Below are positions 21,301 through 36,300 of a DNA stretch of 64,000 bases, piece after piece. The position numbers and the translations under genes are program-made. Within the stretch, counting starts at the first letter, position 1, and each line of letters opens with the position of its first letter. Under the pieces are notes generated by a model. It was not told where the DNA came from. It was given only the letters and a program-made list of their open reading frames with translations, and did not search any database. This DNA is from Montifringilla adamsi. Lineage: Eukaryota; Chordata; Aves; Passeriformes; Passeridae. The stretch is from assembly GCA_017590115.1 (NCBI GenBank), contig JAGGNK010008892.1:503383-567382 (forward strand), in the 5' to 3' direction.

Positions 21301-24300
21301 ACTCAGTTGCCATTGTAATACTGATTGGTATTGCTGTGCTGACTGCTGGTTTTCATGTCCAGGCAGAGAAGGTTAATATAGTTTTTTAGTCTTGAAAGCT
21401 TGTGGTGATTTCAGGAAGAAGTTAAGTGCTGGGAGATCTGAGTAGACAATCTGATTTAGTGGGATCCTTCCAAGTAGCTAGTGGCCCTGAAGCTACTCCT
21501 TTCACCTCATCAGCTTTACAAATTGCCATACTGTTTTGAAAAACAGCAAGAATGAAGAATGCTGCATTCTTTAGTTGGTGTAGGAGACAGCATAAAGCAG
21601 TTAAACAACATGTTTGTTGGAAAAATGTGAGTGACGAAGAAGCAAAAAGCTCAGAGTTGTTTATAGCCTAAAAGAGTGATCCCTGCTGGGTTCAGGATTC
21701 TACTTTTCCTCTCTGTCAGGAGGTAGGATTTCTCTTGCCAGAGTAACTGCTTACATAAGTAAGGGCTCCTTAGGACAGTGCCTTCTCTTGAGCATCTGGC
21801 CTGTTTGCACCAGTTCAGTTCCTGAGTGCATGGCCATCCCTTCTGCATGCCTGCTGCTGGTTGATAGTGTACAGCTACAGCTGTAGTGTAACTGTAGGGG
21901 CTAATTTCTGCAGATACTGCTGTTATAAAGCAGTTTCGCTTATCTGACTTGAATATGGCTTAACAAAACCTTTTTTTAATTTTTTTTTTTTTAATTTGCA
22001 CAAGGGAGAGGCCAGGTGGTGAAAGCCAGTAATTTGGATAAACTGAAGGGACATATTAGGGTAAAGAGTAGTTTCTTACATCCCTCATCAGATCCTTAGC
22101 TGCTATAAATCAGTGTAGGTTAATTGTTTAAATAACGTGACTACATTTACTCAGATGTCTAACTTAGGCACTATAATTATTATCTTGTTTTATGTCAAGA
22201 TAGCCGTAGCTGTGAGCTGTTCACCTTATTTACAAGCAAGGAATGCCATCTCTTTGTTCCCTGTAATGCAGTTGTAGGTGTAGTTGTATACCATGGTGTG
22301 GGCTTTGAATGTGGCTTGGTGCCAGCGCAGTCATTGTCATTTTAGTTGGTATCCTCTTAGAGATCTAATAAAATAAAACCTTTATAATTTTTTTTAAATT
22401 TTTTTTTTTATTTTTATTTTCTGGGAAGGCTGGGAAAGAGTCAAGAATTTTGTATCTTAGTTTCTCAATTTTCTAGTCCTAAGAAAGGCCAGTGGAGGTA
22501 ACAACTGATGTTTAGTAACATCGGAAATCTCAATGGCAGTGTCAAAAGTTTTGGCAAAAGATTGGGTATTTATGTCACTTTATCTTCCCTATGTAATTTA
22601 CGAAAAAGAATCAGGAGTATAAATTAAAATAAAATCTGTGAAAAGAGTTTAACATGAGCTACTCTTTCTGCATAAAAGCATATAAAGTCAAATGTCTGCA
22701 GTGTTCTAGACTTTTCAGGTTAAGAAATGTTTAATTGGAGTGATTCTAAATGCTCATTAAAATGAACTGCAGATGTTTTCACATTAATATTTCAGCTTCA
22801 AAGGACTTCCAATTGGACAGGATGAAGCCTGTTTCAATATTATATGTTACCTTTTCTTTTAGGAATATGAATAAAACAAATCTTGAATTTTATATGGCAA
22901 ATGTAACACTGAGCTGTGCTTGCATTCCAGGCATTGCTTTTGTTTGTACTAACCCAGGATACACTTGAATTTTCAGTGGTGGCTTATAACAGCTCATGCT
23001 TAATGTTGTCTTTCATTTGGTGTGATACACATTGTTTAGTTTTTCTGTTTCATGCATTCTTATGTATTCTTTGTATTTCAGTTATGAAATTACCCTTTTG
23101 AGGTCTTATAGTGCTGTTCTTTCCTGTTTTGAGGAAGAATTGCTGTTTATGGAGTTTATTCTAGAATTAGATATAGGTTTCTTTCTTTTAGCTTATATGC
23201 CAAGTGATTTCTCATATTCTGCTTTATGAGAATAGTAATATAAAAGGGAAACTGTTCATGGCTATAATTCAGGCACCCTTCTGCATTCACTAGAAACAAA
23301 ATACCCAGTTTATTTGGTTTATTATACATTGTTAATTTTTTTTTATTATTATTCCTAGAAATGGATGATGAGGACTGTGAAAGAAGAAGGATGGAATGTT
23401 TAGATGAAATGTCCAATCTTGAAAAGCAATTTACAGACCTTAAAGATCAGTAAGTATTGTCATGTTTCAAGTACCTCGTTTGAGGATCCGTTCCATGAAA
23501 ATATTGTGTGCAGCTGGTGTTTCTTGTCTTTCATGTGGATGCTACTTTTGGAGAAGAGTAAGGAGTGGGAATTCTGAAATTACTTGCAGACAGTTGCTCT
23601 AGAATGCTTGTGTGTATTTGTGTATTTTTTGTTTTGCTGTAAGGATGGTTTTGAAATGTTGTTCCTGTGAAAGGCTAGTCTGGGTCTGTTGTATCAAACT
23701 CCCTAGTAGAACCAAGGAATTTGGATTTTAGGGAAATTTGAGATTTTGTTTAATTGCTTATTCATTCAATATCATTCTCATGCTTGTATATATGTGGGAC
23801 AGACCTAAGCGCATTGTCTTTGCTAAGTAAGGAATTAGGTTGGGGGTTTTTTTACAGCAACAGTTTTTATAGTTGGTACCAGTGAAAGTTTCTTGTGATT
23901 ACTGCAAACCGGGTACCAGTACAAATAAAATGAGAATACTGTTATCTCTCAGTCTGCCATAATACCTACATAAGTAGCTAGTAAAAACCTACTTAAAAGA
24001 AGAGATAAACTTAATAGCCACAGTTATTCAAAAGTGACTGTCATTTGTATTACAGCCTGTCATTTGTATAATAGAATCATTAAGGTTGGGAAAGACCTCT
24101 AAAATAATGAAGTCCAGCCATTTACCTAACAGTGCCAGATCCACTACTAAGCCATGTCTATAAGCAGCACATCTGTGCATATTTTTGAGCACTTTCAAGG
24201 ATTCCACCATTTCCTTTGCCAATGCTTGAACACTCAGCGAAGAAATTTTTCCTAATATCCAATCTAAGTCTCCCCTGGTGCAACCATTTTCTCTAGTCCT

Positions 24301-27300
24301 GCCTCTTGTTACCAGGTAGCACAGACTGACCCTCATCTTGCTACAAACTTCTTTCAGGTAGTTGTAGAGAGCAGTAAGATCTCTGTGAGCCTCTTTTTCC
24401 CCAGGCTGAACAACCACAGCTCCCTCAGCTGCTGCTCACAGGACTTGTGCTCCAGACCCTTCACCAGCTTCATTGTCCTTCTCTGGACATGCTCCAGCAG
24501 TGAAGTTAACTTGTTTTAACTTCAAGTTAGATGCATCTGTTCAAGTTTAAAATTGATGGTATTTTGGCAACTAACTTAATAAGATACTTGGTAAGTGAAA
24601 CCTTGAGAAGACCTGGTCTGTTCTTGGGCCATATGCTTTAATTGAAAACTTAGTCAGTTGTTCTTATGGTCCAGATGCATATTTATATTGTGAGATAGTT
24701 GTTTCTGCTACAGAACTGAGACATATGACTTGCTTTGCATAACAGGATACTGTGAGGTCTGGAAATAATAGGGTCTGGAAAGAATTGCCCAACAAGAAAT
24801 TCCTTGCTGTAGTGTCCAGAGAAGACTATTTGTCCTGCTCTTTGGGCTGAGCATGGAAAAACCTGGGAAATGCAGCCAACTGATGAGTACTGGAGCCAGT
24901 TGGTGCTGATTGGTTTGGCATTTGGAAAACTGTCAGCTTTTGAAAACTGTCAGCCATCTGTTCAACAGCTTGGATGACTGAAAACGATTTGTGAAAACAG
25001 ATCTTTAAGAAGTGAATATGAAGGAGGGTGGTGGTCCTGGGAGGAAGGAAGCAAGTACTTCTGGGTGCTTAAGGCTTACAAATGGTGTTTGGGAAGTGGT
25101 AAGGCTGTGGTATATGGAGGAAGGCATTGCAGAGACACGTTGGTTAGTTCAGAGATAGAGGTATTTGTGTGGGCTGGAAGAGCAGTGATGGTGGGGATAC
25201 CAGAAACGGAGCATTAGAATGATGGAAGAGGGATTATAGGGAGAAGCAGCTGTGAGTAGGGAAATGATGACATTGGGAAAGTAGAAAAAGATGCCTAAAC
25301 AATGTGATTTTTGTCACAACTAACAGCAGAGATGGTGTAATGATTGGGTCTGCCTCCTCATCCATTTCAGGGAAACTGAAATTGTATGTTACGAGATAAC
25401 TAGCATTTACAGTGGTTCGGTAGCATTTATTCATTTTAGACAAATCATTGTTTGAAAGTAATGGATAAATAGTTGCAGTCCATCAACTATTGCATGGTAC
25501 CAAGAGCTGACAGCACCCAGTCCATAACTGCTTGCTCTTATGTAGCTGGTACTTGGTGCTATGTAATCAAATGTTAGTGACTGACCCAGTCAGGTGCAAT
25601 GTGCACCCAGGCTTATGGTCTGGCGAAATAATTCTGCTGTAGCTCTGTGCTAACCACCATGTGCAGAGCATGCTCATCAGGGGTTAAGTCCAGCAAAGTG
25701 GGGTTTGGTCAGCTGCAGGCTGTGTTAGCTGACTGCAGGACAAATCCTGGTGGCAAGGTGAACAGGCAGTTATTTCTCAGAAGTCTTGATATAACAGTAT
25801 AAATGAACTTTATTTTGTCTAATTAATTAACCTGTGCCCTTTAAATAAGTGAAAAGCAGCATCCTTGTCCCAAAGACATCTGTTATGTCTGTGTAAACAG
25901 GTAGCACCTGATGTGTTTGTAACACTTACAGACTTTGTACATGCTTGCTTTAATCTTACACCTTTTGATTGTGGTGTGCAAGGTGAAAAATGAGAACAGA
26001 AGTTAGTTATATTGATGATTCTAACATGGACAGTTACAAGTACGTGGAGCTTTATTGAGATTGAAATGTTTGTAATTGATACTACATTAAATTCTTCAAA
26101 GTGCAAGCAGATTTATTCATTGTCAGCCAGAAAATATCAGCTTTTATGGAATGATTGAATTTCAGGTAAAATAAAAATCTTTTAATTACACTTCCTTTTG
26201 GCAGGAATGTAATATGTCAGAAATTATATTTGTAATAGTATGCAACATGTAGGTTTTCACAGGAGATGAATTGAGTATTGCTTTATTAAGCATCTGCATC
26301 TCTTTTTCCTTGTTTTATGGTAGTGTGGGAGCAGATATGTGAACATAAAATGTGAATGATCATTTCTGTTGACAAACTGTCTATCTTTCTCTGTCATGAC
26401 ATAACCCAGTTTGTTCTTATGCACTGTATTACCTTTTAATCTCCTCTTCCATGTTGATTCGTGTTCTCTTATTAACAGATGTGCAATTTTTTTTTCTTCC
26501 TTAGAGATGGAGATACCTTTAATTTTATCCTTTCTGCACTTCTAATTGTTTGCATTTGCTTTTCAGAAAGGCTTGGTAGACATGGATACTGTTGTTCAAA
26601 AAGAAAATATGTATTGAAAAATTCAAATGCTAGCAAATCCTCATTTTGTTTCAGTGTTCCATAGCATTAACAAAGGGATGACAAATACTTATTTTAAAAA
26701 TATTTCTTCTAACTTGTGTTTTATTTTAAATAAAATACATATTTTTATTTTTATTACTTTAAGACTTTACAAAGAAAGATTAAGCCAAGTGGATGCAAAG
26801 CTACAAGAGGTCATAGCTGGAAAAGCACCTGAATATTTAGAACCATTGGCAGCTTTACAAGAAAATATGCAAATCCGAACCAAGGTGGCAGGTAGGCATA
26901 TAAAATGGGTATTGCTGTTTCAAAGTATAAACTTGTTATTCATTTTAAGGTTAATATTCTGTTTTCTTTAGAATTGTTGAAGGAGTGTGTTTTAAAGTTA
27001 GAAATATTGTAGCATAATTTTAAATATAATGTAGTTTTTAAATCAGAATGAATATGTTGCTAACTTCCATACATAAGTTGCCTAATAACATCCACTAAAA
27101 ATATGGCTTCCTTAATATTTTGCTTAATAGCTGCCTGTCTTTGTGTAGTAAGAACAAAATTACTGAGTAAAAGCTAATTTTTTTTTTTGTCAGAAGGTTT
27201 GGGATCAAGTCTACATAATGGTCACTCTTGAAGAGATATATAGGTGCTATGTCATTAAATGTTTGCTATCTAATATGATGACATTTTTTCCTGCTCTTCT

Positions 27301-30300
27301 AGTCTGTCTCTTCTCCTCTGTTCCTATCCTTCTGTTCTGTCTAGGGAAAGAGGAAGAACCTCTTGTCCTTAGTACTTTTCTCTAAGCTGAATTTTAGTTA
27401 TTAAAACTAAGGTTTTTACAGGTTTTTGTGCTCATAGAAGAAGGCAAGAACATTTATCTTCTTATATACAACCATATATTCATAGGAATGATAATATTTA
27501 GGAAGACAAAGTTCTGTACTTCTCTATTGTAAATTTGTTTCATGTTACAGCTTGATTCTGTTAGGAGGATTCAGCTGTCTAAGGGTTACCTAACACAGGT
27601 TGTCAGAGAGCCAAAAGACAGACACCGGTGATCTCTGTAGGCAGAGAAGCAGTGTCTTTTCTAAGAAATTGAGCAGAAACATGTTGCAGGCTAAGTGAAA
27701 AATGGCAGGCCACCTTATACTTTTCATAATACTAGTGCTGTTTCAGTACTACCCAGTATGTCTTCATTGGTACTTCTGACTTTGAGAATTTGAAATCTTT
27801 TGATCTGTTGCATTTCTTTCCCTCCAGGTCTTATCCATAATGCTTTTTCTCAGCTGCTGACCCAACATTACTGGGTTTTAAGTCCTTAGCCCAAATTTAT
27901 ATGGCTAGTCCTAAGCAGCCGACTTAGGCTTTGCAGGAGGGTCTCAGTTAAACTTGCAAAAGGTTTGATATAAAAGCAACCTTAATCCAGGCTTTTAATT
28001 TTCAGTTTTAAATGTGGCTGTCCATCAGTGCTTTCATGTAGAGTATGGGATATGCAGCATATTACACATTCTCCTGATTGGTCTTCAGCACCATGGAAGA
28101 GCCATGTTTCCATGTAAAAAAAGCCCGGCTTAAAAACAACAGTTTCCTTGTAGCTGAGAATACAAAATAGGAGGGTTTTTTTCCATTTATCCTCAACTGA
28201 ATGACCTTGATAAAATTATTCCAGAGAAAGCAAGAGACTGCAGAACTGGCTTATTTGCTCCTACTCTTTGAGAGCCTTGACAGAAGTGGGTAATAGCAGG
28301 ACTTGAGTTCCAGCAAGTAGCCCATAAGGACCTATGGTTGCCTAAGAAAGGGGAGGAAGTGGTGACAAAACCCCTAAACTATATTTAGCTAAACTTTGGA
28401 TATAATTGCATCTCTGTTCAAAAAGAAATTGTGTTCCTTGGCTCTCTAAGGCACTATTCACACAAAATGTGGATCTTGACTATTACAGCAAGTAAAAAAA
28501 TCAACCTTTTCTTCCAGAACGGTTATACCTGTACTTTTCAATTTTAGGCAAATAAACAGTGACCTAAATATGCCAGTCAGCTGTAAATATTAAGAAAATA
28601 AAAGCCAGCATAACATAGCAATGTAAGAAAAGAACATTTTGAATTCTAGAATAGCTTAACTGTGGAAAGGTGATTGACGCAATACTTAGTGGTTTGTTTT
28701 TCAGAGGGATTGCTGCTAGTTCTGTTCCCCTAGTAGTATTCATTTATAGTAAGTTGAACTATAAGGGAAGTTGGTTTTGGAAGTTCTTTGGTTGCAGGAC
28801 ACCACCACTGTGTGTAAACTCAACTCCTCAAGTTTCTGATCTGAAGGAATATAAGTGTTTTCTGTTGAGTGCGTTGAATATATTGAATGAAGTTCTATAG
28901 GTGCTTGCCAGATATTACATTTCAGGTACCTCTCAGGTTTTTTTCAGCTGCTTAGTGGACACATTTCCAGAAATGTCTAAAAATGCTCCTAATGCTTAGA
29001 AGTGGTACCCTTAATCACAAGGTGACTGTTTTTAAGAATGGAACAGTCTTGTTAATTGTAATTTTATAAGGTCATGCATTATAAAGTAAGTCTTATTTAA
29101 AATATTAATTTGTAAAATCTTTTCCTTTCAATCAGTTTTCTAACTGTTTAAAATCTCAAAACCTTATTTTAAACTCTAATTAGAAAATAGAAGAGGCCAT
29201 TCGGTACTTAAGTTTGAAAACTGATAATATTCAGGATAGTTTGATCATATATGAAATAGACATATTTTCTAAAGTTAGTCTGACCACTCATGTAATTTAT
29301 TGACTGACAGGAGAAGGAGTTAAAATAGCATTTAGTTTTTCTCATATCTTCAGAATTAAGGATTTACTTGTTCTTATTTTTATTCTTTTAAGCAGCCAGC
29401 CACTCTGAGTGCCTAATGTAATGTATCTGTATTTTCTACTGTGTGCATGTGTTGGGACTTGCAGGCAGTCTTAAAATAGAATTCTGAAGTCAGGTATTTG
29501 CTAAAGAAAATAATATTGCTGTAATTTGTCTGATTACAGGTATCTATAGAGAGCTGTGTCTGGAATCTGTGAAGAACAAATACGAATGTGAAATTCAAGC
29601 CTCTCGACAGCACTGTGAGGTTGTGCCAGCTGTTTCACATTGATAGCTAATCTCATCTAACTTTACTGTCTGTCATGCTTTTCAGGTTCAGTGCATGTTT
29701 TTATTATTGCTGTTATTTGCTATTTGAATGCAACTGCTGTGTAATATTTAAGCCCATGCAAGAGGTTTTTCAAAGCATCTGAAAATAAGAATCATAGAAT
29801 GTGCTGATTTAGAAGAGATCCATCAAGATCATGTAGTCCAGTTCCTGGCCCTGTGCAGGACACTGAAGAATCAAACTGTGTGCCTGGGAGTGTTGTCCAA
29901 ACACTTCTTGAACTCAGACAAGCTGGGTTCACTTTTCTGGGGAGCCTGTTCTAGTGCTCAACCACCCTCTGGGTGAAGAACCTTATCCTGATACTCAACT
30001 TAAATCTCCCCTGGCTCAGCTTCATGCCTTTTCCTCAAATCATGTCTCTAGTCACTAGAGTAAAGAGACACCTGCCCTTCTGCTTCCCCTTGTGAGCATA
30101 TTGAAGGCCAAGATGAGGTCTCCCTTCAGTCTACTCCATGCTGAACAGACCAAGTGACCTCAGCTGCTCCTCGTATGTCTTCCCTTCCAAGAGCCTTCAC
30201 TATCCTCCTGGCCCTCCTCTGGACACTCTAGTAGCTTAATAGGTTTCTGATATTGTGGTACCCAGAACTGCCCCCAGCACTTGAGGTGAGGCTGCCCCAG

Positions 30301-33300
30301 TGCAGAGCAGAGCAGTAGAATCTCCTCCCTTGCCCAGCTGGTGATGCTGTGTCTGATGCACCCCAGAACATAGTTGTCCCTCCTGGCTGCCAGGGCACTG
30401 CTGGCTCAGATTCAGATTTTAGTCAGCCAGAGCCCCCAGGTCCCTTTCTGTGGTGCTGCTCTCCAGCCTCTCATTCCCCAGTCTGTCTGTACATCCAGGA
30501 TTACCCTGTCCCAGATGCAGAATCCAGCACTTGTTCTTTTTTAACTTCATTTGGTTGGCAATTGCCCAGCCTTCTGATTTGTCAAGGTCTCTCTGCAGGG
30601 CCTCTCTGCCCTTGAGGGAGTCAGCAGCCCCTCCCAATTTAGTGTTGTTGGCAAACTTAGTATTTCTTCAAGACCTGTGTCTGAGTTGTTAATGAAGATG
30701 CTGAAGAGCTTTTTATTAGTTTGGCTTTGCATGCATATATATATGTTCTTATTTTTTCATTGTCAAGTTCTTATTAATAGATTCCCACATGATTTTTTAC
30801 CTTTTTTATAAAAAGATTACCAGGAAAGTAACTAAAATATCTGACATAATTTTAGCCAAAAACGCCTTAGATTTTAATAACAAAATCAAAGAAGTCTTTT
30901 TTGAGATGCGTTACAAAGCTACTGATAGAATTGTCATTTCAAAAGCAGTTACAAGACAAATATATTTCTCTCCTTGAACATAAAGGTTCCTGTTCATGTA
31001 TCTAAATAGTGGATACTGTAGTACAAACACTCAAGTGCATGTATGTCCAATGCTGTACATAGCTGTTTAGATCCTGTTTTCATCCTAGTACTCCTCAACC
31101 CCCTACAGTTGCTTAAAGGTGTTTTCTTCTGAGTAGTTCACTGTATTCCAGAATTCCTAGATTCCTAGATACCTACTATACCAATAAAGCAAGAATATGC
31201 ATATGTACTTTAGAAAAGTTCCCATTTTCTTGATGCCTTGGCAAAGAATTAGGTATTATGAAGGATGACTCTACTGGCTGTCTTTGCTCCTGTGAATAGT
31301 CCTGAGGCTGGACAGAATCCTTTAAGACTTGGAAGGTCCATCCATGCTTGAATGATTTGCTTTGGCTGTGTATTATTCCTGTTTGAGGTGGTCTTTGTCC
31401 CTTGTTTTGCTGTTATGTGAAACATTCAGAATTCACCATCCAGTACAAGTCTCTTGGGGGGAAAAGCTCTATTAAATCAGAAATGCTGCTTGTAGAATTA
31501 CTGTTGCTCTGGAATATAAGTATTCAGCAAGAATACCTCTGATGCCTGTAATAGCTTTTCACACCTTATTTGTTACCAGCTATGTGAATCTAAACACATG
31601 CACTGTTTAATTTTAAAGTGGTCTCAGAACAGATAACACTCAATTGTCACTTCAGATACATGTAAAGAGGCTTCTGCCTTTTAAATCCACCTGGGAAATT
31701 TTTTTTTTATAATGACGGGTTGAAAAATATGTGAAAGGAGGTCTTCAGAATTTGAATACTGTGTAACTTGACAGAATGGTAAGCCTGACAGTCATTTAGT
31801 GAAATAGGGTTCTTTGTCCATTCCTTGACTGATTTGCTTCACTCTAGCAAACTAGCTTGAACACAGGTAAAGGGAAATTTCTGTTACTGTGCTGTGGGCA
31901 AGAGCAGTTGAGGTGCAGGCATCTCATTTGGCTGTAGGGAACTGCAGCTTCTGACAGACATGGTAGCAGATAGCTGGATGCGTTGACTTGAGCTGCTTAC
32001 GCTGTTTTTTCAGTAAGTCCAAGTTCTCTGTTTTCCAGAGTTGTTGAAGACATTGCTCATTGAAAGTGAATGTTAAAATCAAACAATTGGCTGTATTTTC
32101 TACTCCTAGCTTTGGAAATGTGCAAGCTTGTGAAAGAACAGTAAAGTTATTTCCTTAAGGCTTGGAACTCAGCTTAATTACAAGTTACTCTTTAAGAGAA
32201 TTTAGTGGGTTTTCATGCTAAAAGTAACTGATCTGTAAGATACTGTGTAATTTAGTGTAGGAGGTAGCTTTATAGAAAGCTTTCCATGAAAACATTAGCT
32301 TTTGTGATTTGTAATGATAGATGGCTTAGAGGTTGCAACTTTACCCATTGTGAATAAATCTTTTCTATACACAAAAATACTGTGTTTATGTCAAAATGCA
32401 AAGAGTTATTCTGTAAAGATAACTGCATGCTTTTAATTACTCCTGGTACCAGTAGTTGATAAATATGTAATTATATTTTCACTTGTGCTAAGCGAGTGTG
32501 CTGTCTTTAAGGAGTTAGGGTCTCATGCTAAGAAAGTGCATAGAGGGAAATGTCATATGCTTTGTGGCTTCTGAAAAAGCTATTCTTACGTTCCATCCAC
32601 TGATGCCTTAAATTGTCAGTATTTAGATAATTGAACTCACTAACGTAAAAATCTGTAACCTTGCTTTTGCAGAGTGAAAAGCTTCTCTTATATGATACTG
32701 TACAAAGTGAACTAGAAGAGAAGATTAGAAGACTTGAAGAAGACAGACATAGCATTGACATTACCTCAGGTGGATGGAAATTCAGTTTGCTTTTTTATTA
32801 CTTGTTTTTAATCTTCTGCTGGGTACTGATTAGTTGACTGTACACATAGTATGTTTGAGTTTTAGGTTGTCTGGTAGAATACTGTTCAGCTGTAGACTTT
32901 GGGCAGGGGGTTGAATTTAAGCTTCAACTTTGGTTTAATACTTGTCAGCATCCCTTGTGTGTTTTGAGAGTATTAATCTGTATCTACATAATCTTGTAAT
33001 TCTTTGAATCTTGAATAAATACCTTTATTCTGTTCAGAAACAGCATCTCACCTGAAAATGTTATTTTTTTGTTTTGGACAATATTTTCTGCTATAAAAAG
33101 AGCTAAACATGTAAATGTTTCTGATTCATACCATGTTCTTATTATGTCTTTTCAGAATTATGGAATGATGAGCTCCAGTCCAGGAAGAAAAGGAAGGATC
33201 CATTTAGCCCAGATAAGAAGAAACCTGTTGTTGTATCAGATATCCTTTTACTGAAATTTTCTTTCTAGTAGTGTTTGCAGTTTTATAGTTAATTTTATTA

Positions 33301-36300
33301 TGTGTCATTAATATCAAGTTGAAGTGATAATTCATTATCCAAACTGATTTTTCATGGCAGACGTTATTCAGATTAGAGAAGCCATATTGACACATCCTCC
33401 CATCATGAAAATTGAAATTAAGATTCTCCTACCTAGTTACTAGTTTTAAATAGAAAATGTTTCTAAAAGTTGATTTTTCTAACTCTTAAAGAAAAATAGT
33501 TACAAGGCAAAAGCAGAATCAAGTTAGGCCAATTGAACTTCACCAAGTTCACCATATAAATAGCACTGGATTCTGTGAATTATGAGTTACGTTGCCATTT
33601 TAGAGTATATTCCAAACCAAAAATACTAATATGGTATTAGTATAAAATCTCAGCAATTTCAGGCTGTTTGTAAAGCTAAAAATCCTTTCAGTTTTAAAGT
33701 AAACAAATTCTTTTTGATTGTAGTTTAGAAATAGTTGTGAACCTGTCAGATAAGTGCAAAGCAAATACTAGAAATCTTACCCACCTTTTCATTTTTAATT
33801 TTTTGCTATTTAGAGAAAAACAAATTTGAAAGTGGTTAAAGATTTTTAAAATTTCAAATGGAATTTTAAGTTTAAGCCTGCTCTCCATTTTAGATTATTT
33901 TTTTAAACATCCATAGCACCTTTTGCTAAGCTTATTTTCCAGAGATAAAATGAGTAGAAACAAAGTAAAAAATGAAGACTATTGTAATGCAATAGCTGTA
34001 CTATATGGAATTTTGTTCTGAAGTTCATGTGTTGTTCTAATACACATTTTTTACTTTGCAGTTGATAGTTTAAGGAAGGGGGCTTTACCTTTCTACCTCC
34101 TGTTTTTAGATATTTAATATTCAGATATGTGTTGCTGACCATACTTTTCTCTTGAAGATACGTGTTGCAGAATACTGTAAAAATACTTATTTTATTTGAG
34201 CTGATACTAGTATAGGTGCTGTTCTGCAGTGGTACATTGAAATGGCAATGAATTTTAACTGTAATTTGAATTATTGCAAATAGAATAATTTTTGAACTGA
34301 TAGGAATGGAATGGTTGTATCTCAGCTATTTATCCTATCCTTATGTTGAACTCCAGTAGCCTGAGTATCTACGTACTATTATTACCTCTTCTAATAATTC
34401 TTAAAGTGTACTTCCAGGTTGCATAATTCAAAGATGGATGTGTTTGCACTGATCTTTTACTTTGTATTGGTATACTTTTTGTGGAAGATCGGCAGAACAG
34501 AGCTATTAATATCTTTCTACAAACATTAGAGTGTTTTTATTATTTCTGTTTAAAAGAGTTTTCCCTAACATTTCCACGCCCTTATATAGTTTATATGTTA
34601 CAAGACCTTGATATACTTGAAGACTGGACAACAATAAGGAAGGTAAGAAGAAAGGATGAATGCCAATGCCTGTGGATTTAGTTGGGCTCATGTCTAGTCC
34701 TTCTGCTACTTAAAAATATGTAACTGGATTTCTTACATGATCAAAACACTAAATAGCTTTTTATTTCTTCAGTAGTGAGTTAATCCTTTCACTTCAAGCG
34801 TGTAATTGCTATTTCTTCTGTGATTCTACCCAAATAATACAGAGGAATCCATTAAAGGGGTGCAAGAGGATATCTCTGAAATGGGGAGTCCATAATTTTC
34901 CATGAAAAAATGTGCTTTACTTATACTTTTTTTTTACTTTTAAAACTTTTTTTTTACTTACACTTATTTACACAAAAATGGGGAGCTGTGCTTTTCTCAG
35001 ACTACAAGAGAATCGTGGTTTAGAGGAAAAGAAATTTGTTTGTCAATTGATACATTTGAAAAAATAAATCCAGCTTTTAATTTCATAATGCCTTTTTTAG
35101 ACGGTAGGGCTGTTGAAGGATCTTGCTGTAAGGAAATGCTATCCTTGCCTTGCACCTGCAGTCAGAAAGCTTCCCCTAGTATCCTAGTGCCTCCCAGCTT
35201 ATGGGATAGCAATCCATTTAGGTAAATTCAGAAACTTGGTGGGGAGTTGGCTCTGAGTCAGTTTCTATCCTGTTTTTATCCCTGTACCTCTTTCCTGAAC
35301 AAGAAGTAAAATATGACCTTTATATGACAACTTGTCTGACTTTTTTTCTTTCTTTTCTCAGAGGAACAGACACAAAATATCTTTCTCTAGAGTTCTTTTT
35401 CTGTAGTTTTACATAATTTTAAACAATAGCAACAAACCCAGGATCTACTAGGGTTTTGGCTTTTCTGGAAATAATTTTAAAAATCCCCAAAATCAAACAA
35501 ATGAACCTCCAAAAGCTCTTCAGTGATCCTTTTTTTTCCCCAAGGTTATGATTGTTCTGGAGTTTACATGAAGTAATATTTGTGAGCTTATAACGTATAA
35601 GTTAAAAGATTAGGTTGTTCATATAGCATTTTTTTTTCAGAATGAGTTAATGTAATTTTGTGTTTTCTTGACAGAATGATATAAGAGCAATTTTGAGGAT
35701 TTCACTTAGAAAAACTTGAGTTATTGAAATCAAAACTTAATAAAGAAGTGATTTTTTTTCACCTTCAAGATGCTTTTTTATTTAGCTATTGAGTCACCAT
35801 TGAACACATTTTTATTTTAGAATTCTCATTGTATTTTTTGTGTGTAAATGCAAGTATATACTTCCATATAAAAGCAAGTACAACTGCCTGTTGTACTTGC
35901 TAAAGCTGGCAGTTGTACTTGTACAGCTAAAGCTGGCAGTTAAGGCAAAATGACTCTGCCTGCTGACTAATTTTCTTTTGTGTTTCAAGGCAATGGCCAC
36001 GCTGGGACCGCACAGGGTAAAGCCAGAACGTAAGTAAACATGGCCTAGTTTCACAAGGCAGAACTTGCTGTGTACAGTAATGCAAAGTGCATCCATGCAG
36101 ATTGTATTTGTTATAGTACTGGTATAGTGGTGGAGGATGGGGTGAAGTAGCTGGAAGATGTGGCTTTTGTCTTTCTCCTCTCTCAGGTGCTGATACCTGC
36201 AGCTACATTGCTGTTGCTTCTGTTGACACAAATTCTAGAAAAATATAAAAAAATTCAGACTTCTGACAGTGGTTTACAGCAATTCATGTTAGCAAGCTAT

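Larger units (their letters stand above)
18344..23358 (+). other. BRMS1L: BRMS1L intron 1 (5015 bp)
   Basis: GT-AG intron. It starts in the CpG island and then becomes AT-rich. It holds an alternating purine-pyrimidine tract (18746-18790), an inverted CR1 fragment (19299-19398) and poly-T tracts near 21970 and 22390. No other gene was recognised inside it. Confidence 0.9.

Noticed and set aside
30349..30732. Open frames near 30.4-30.7 kb as a possible gene
   Set aside because: They fall inside an inverted CR1. The minus-strand frame is the CR1 ORF2 remnant and the others are its shadows.
33240..33254. Reading exon 6 straight through to a stop as an alternative BRMS1L C-terminus
   Set aside because: The continuation is the AT-AC intron donor. 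The conserved downstream exons and exact frame closure support splicing.
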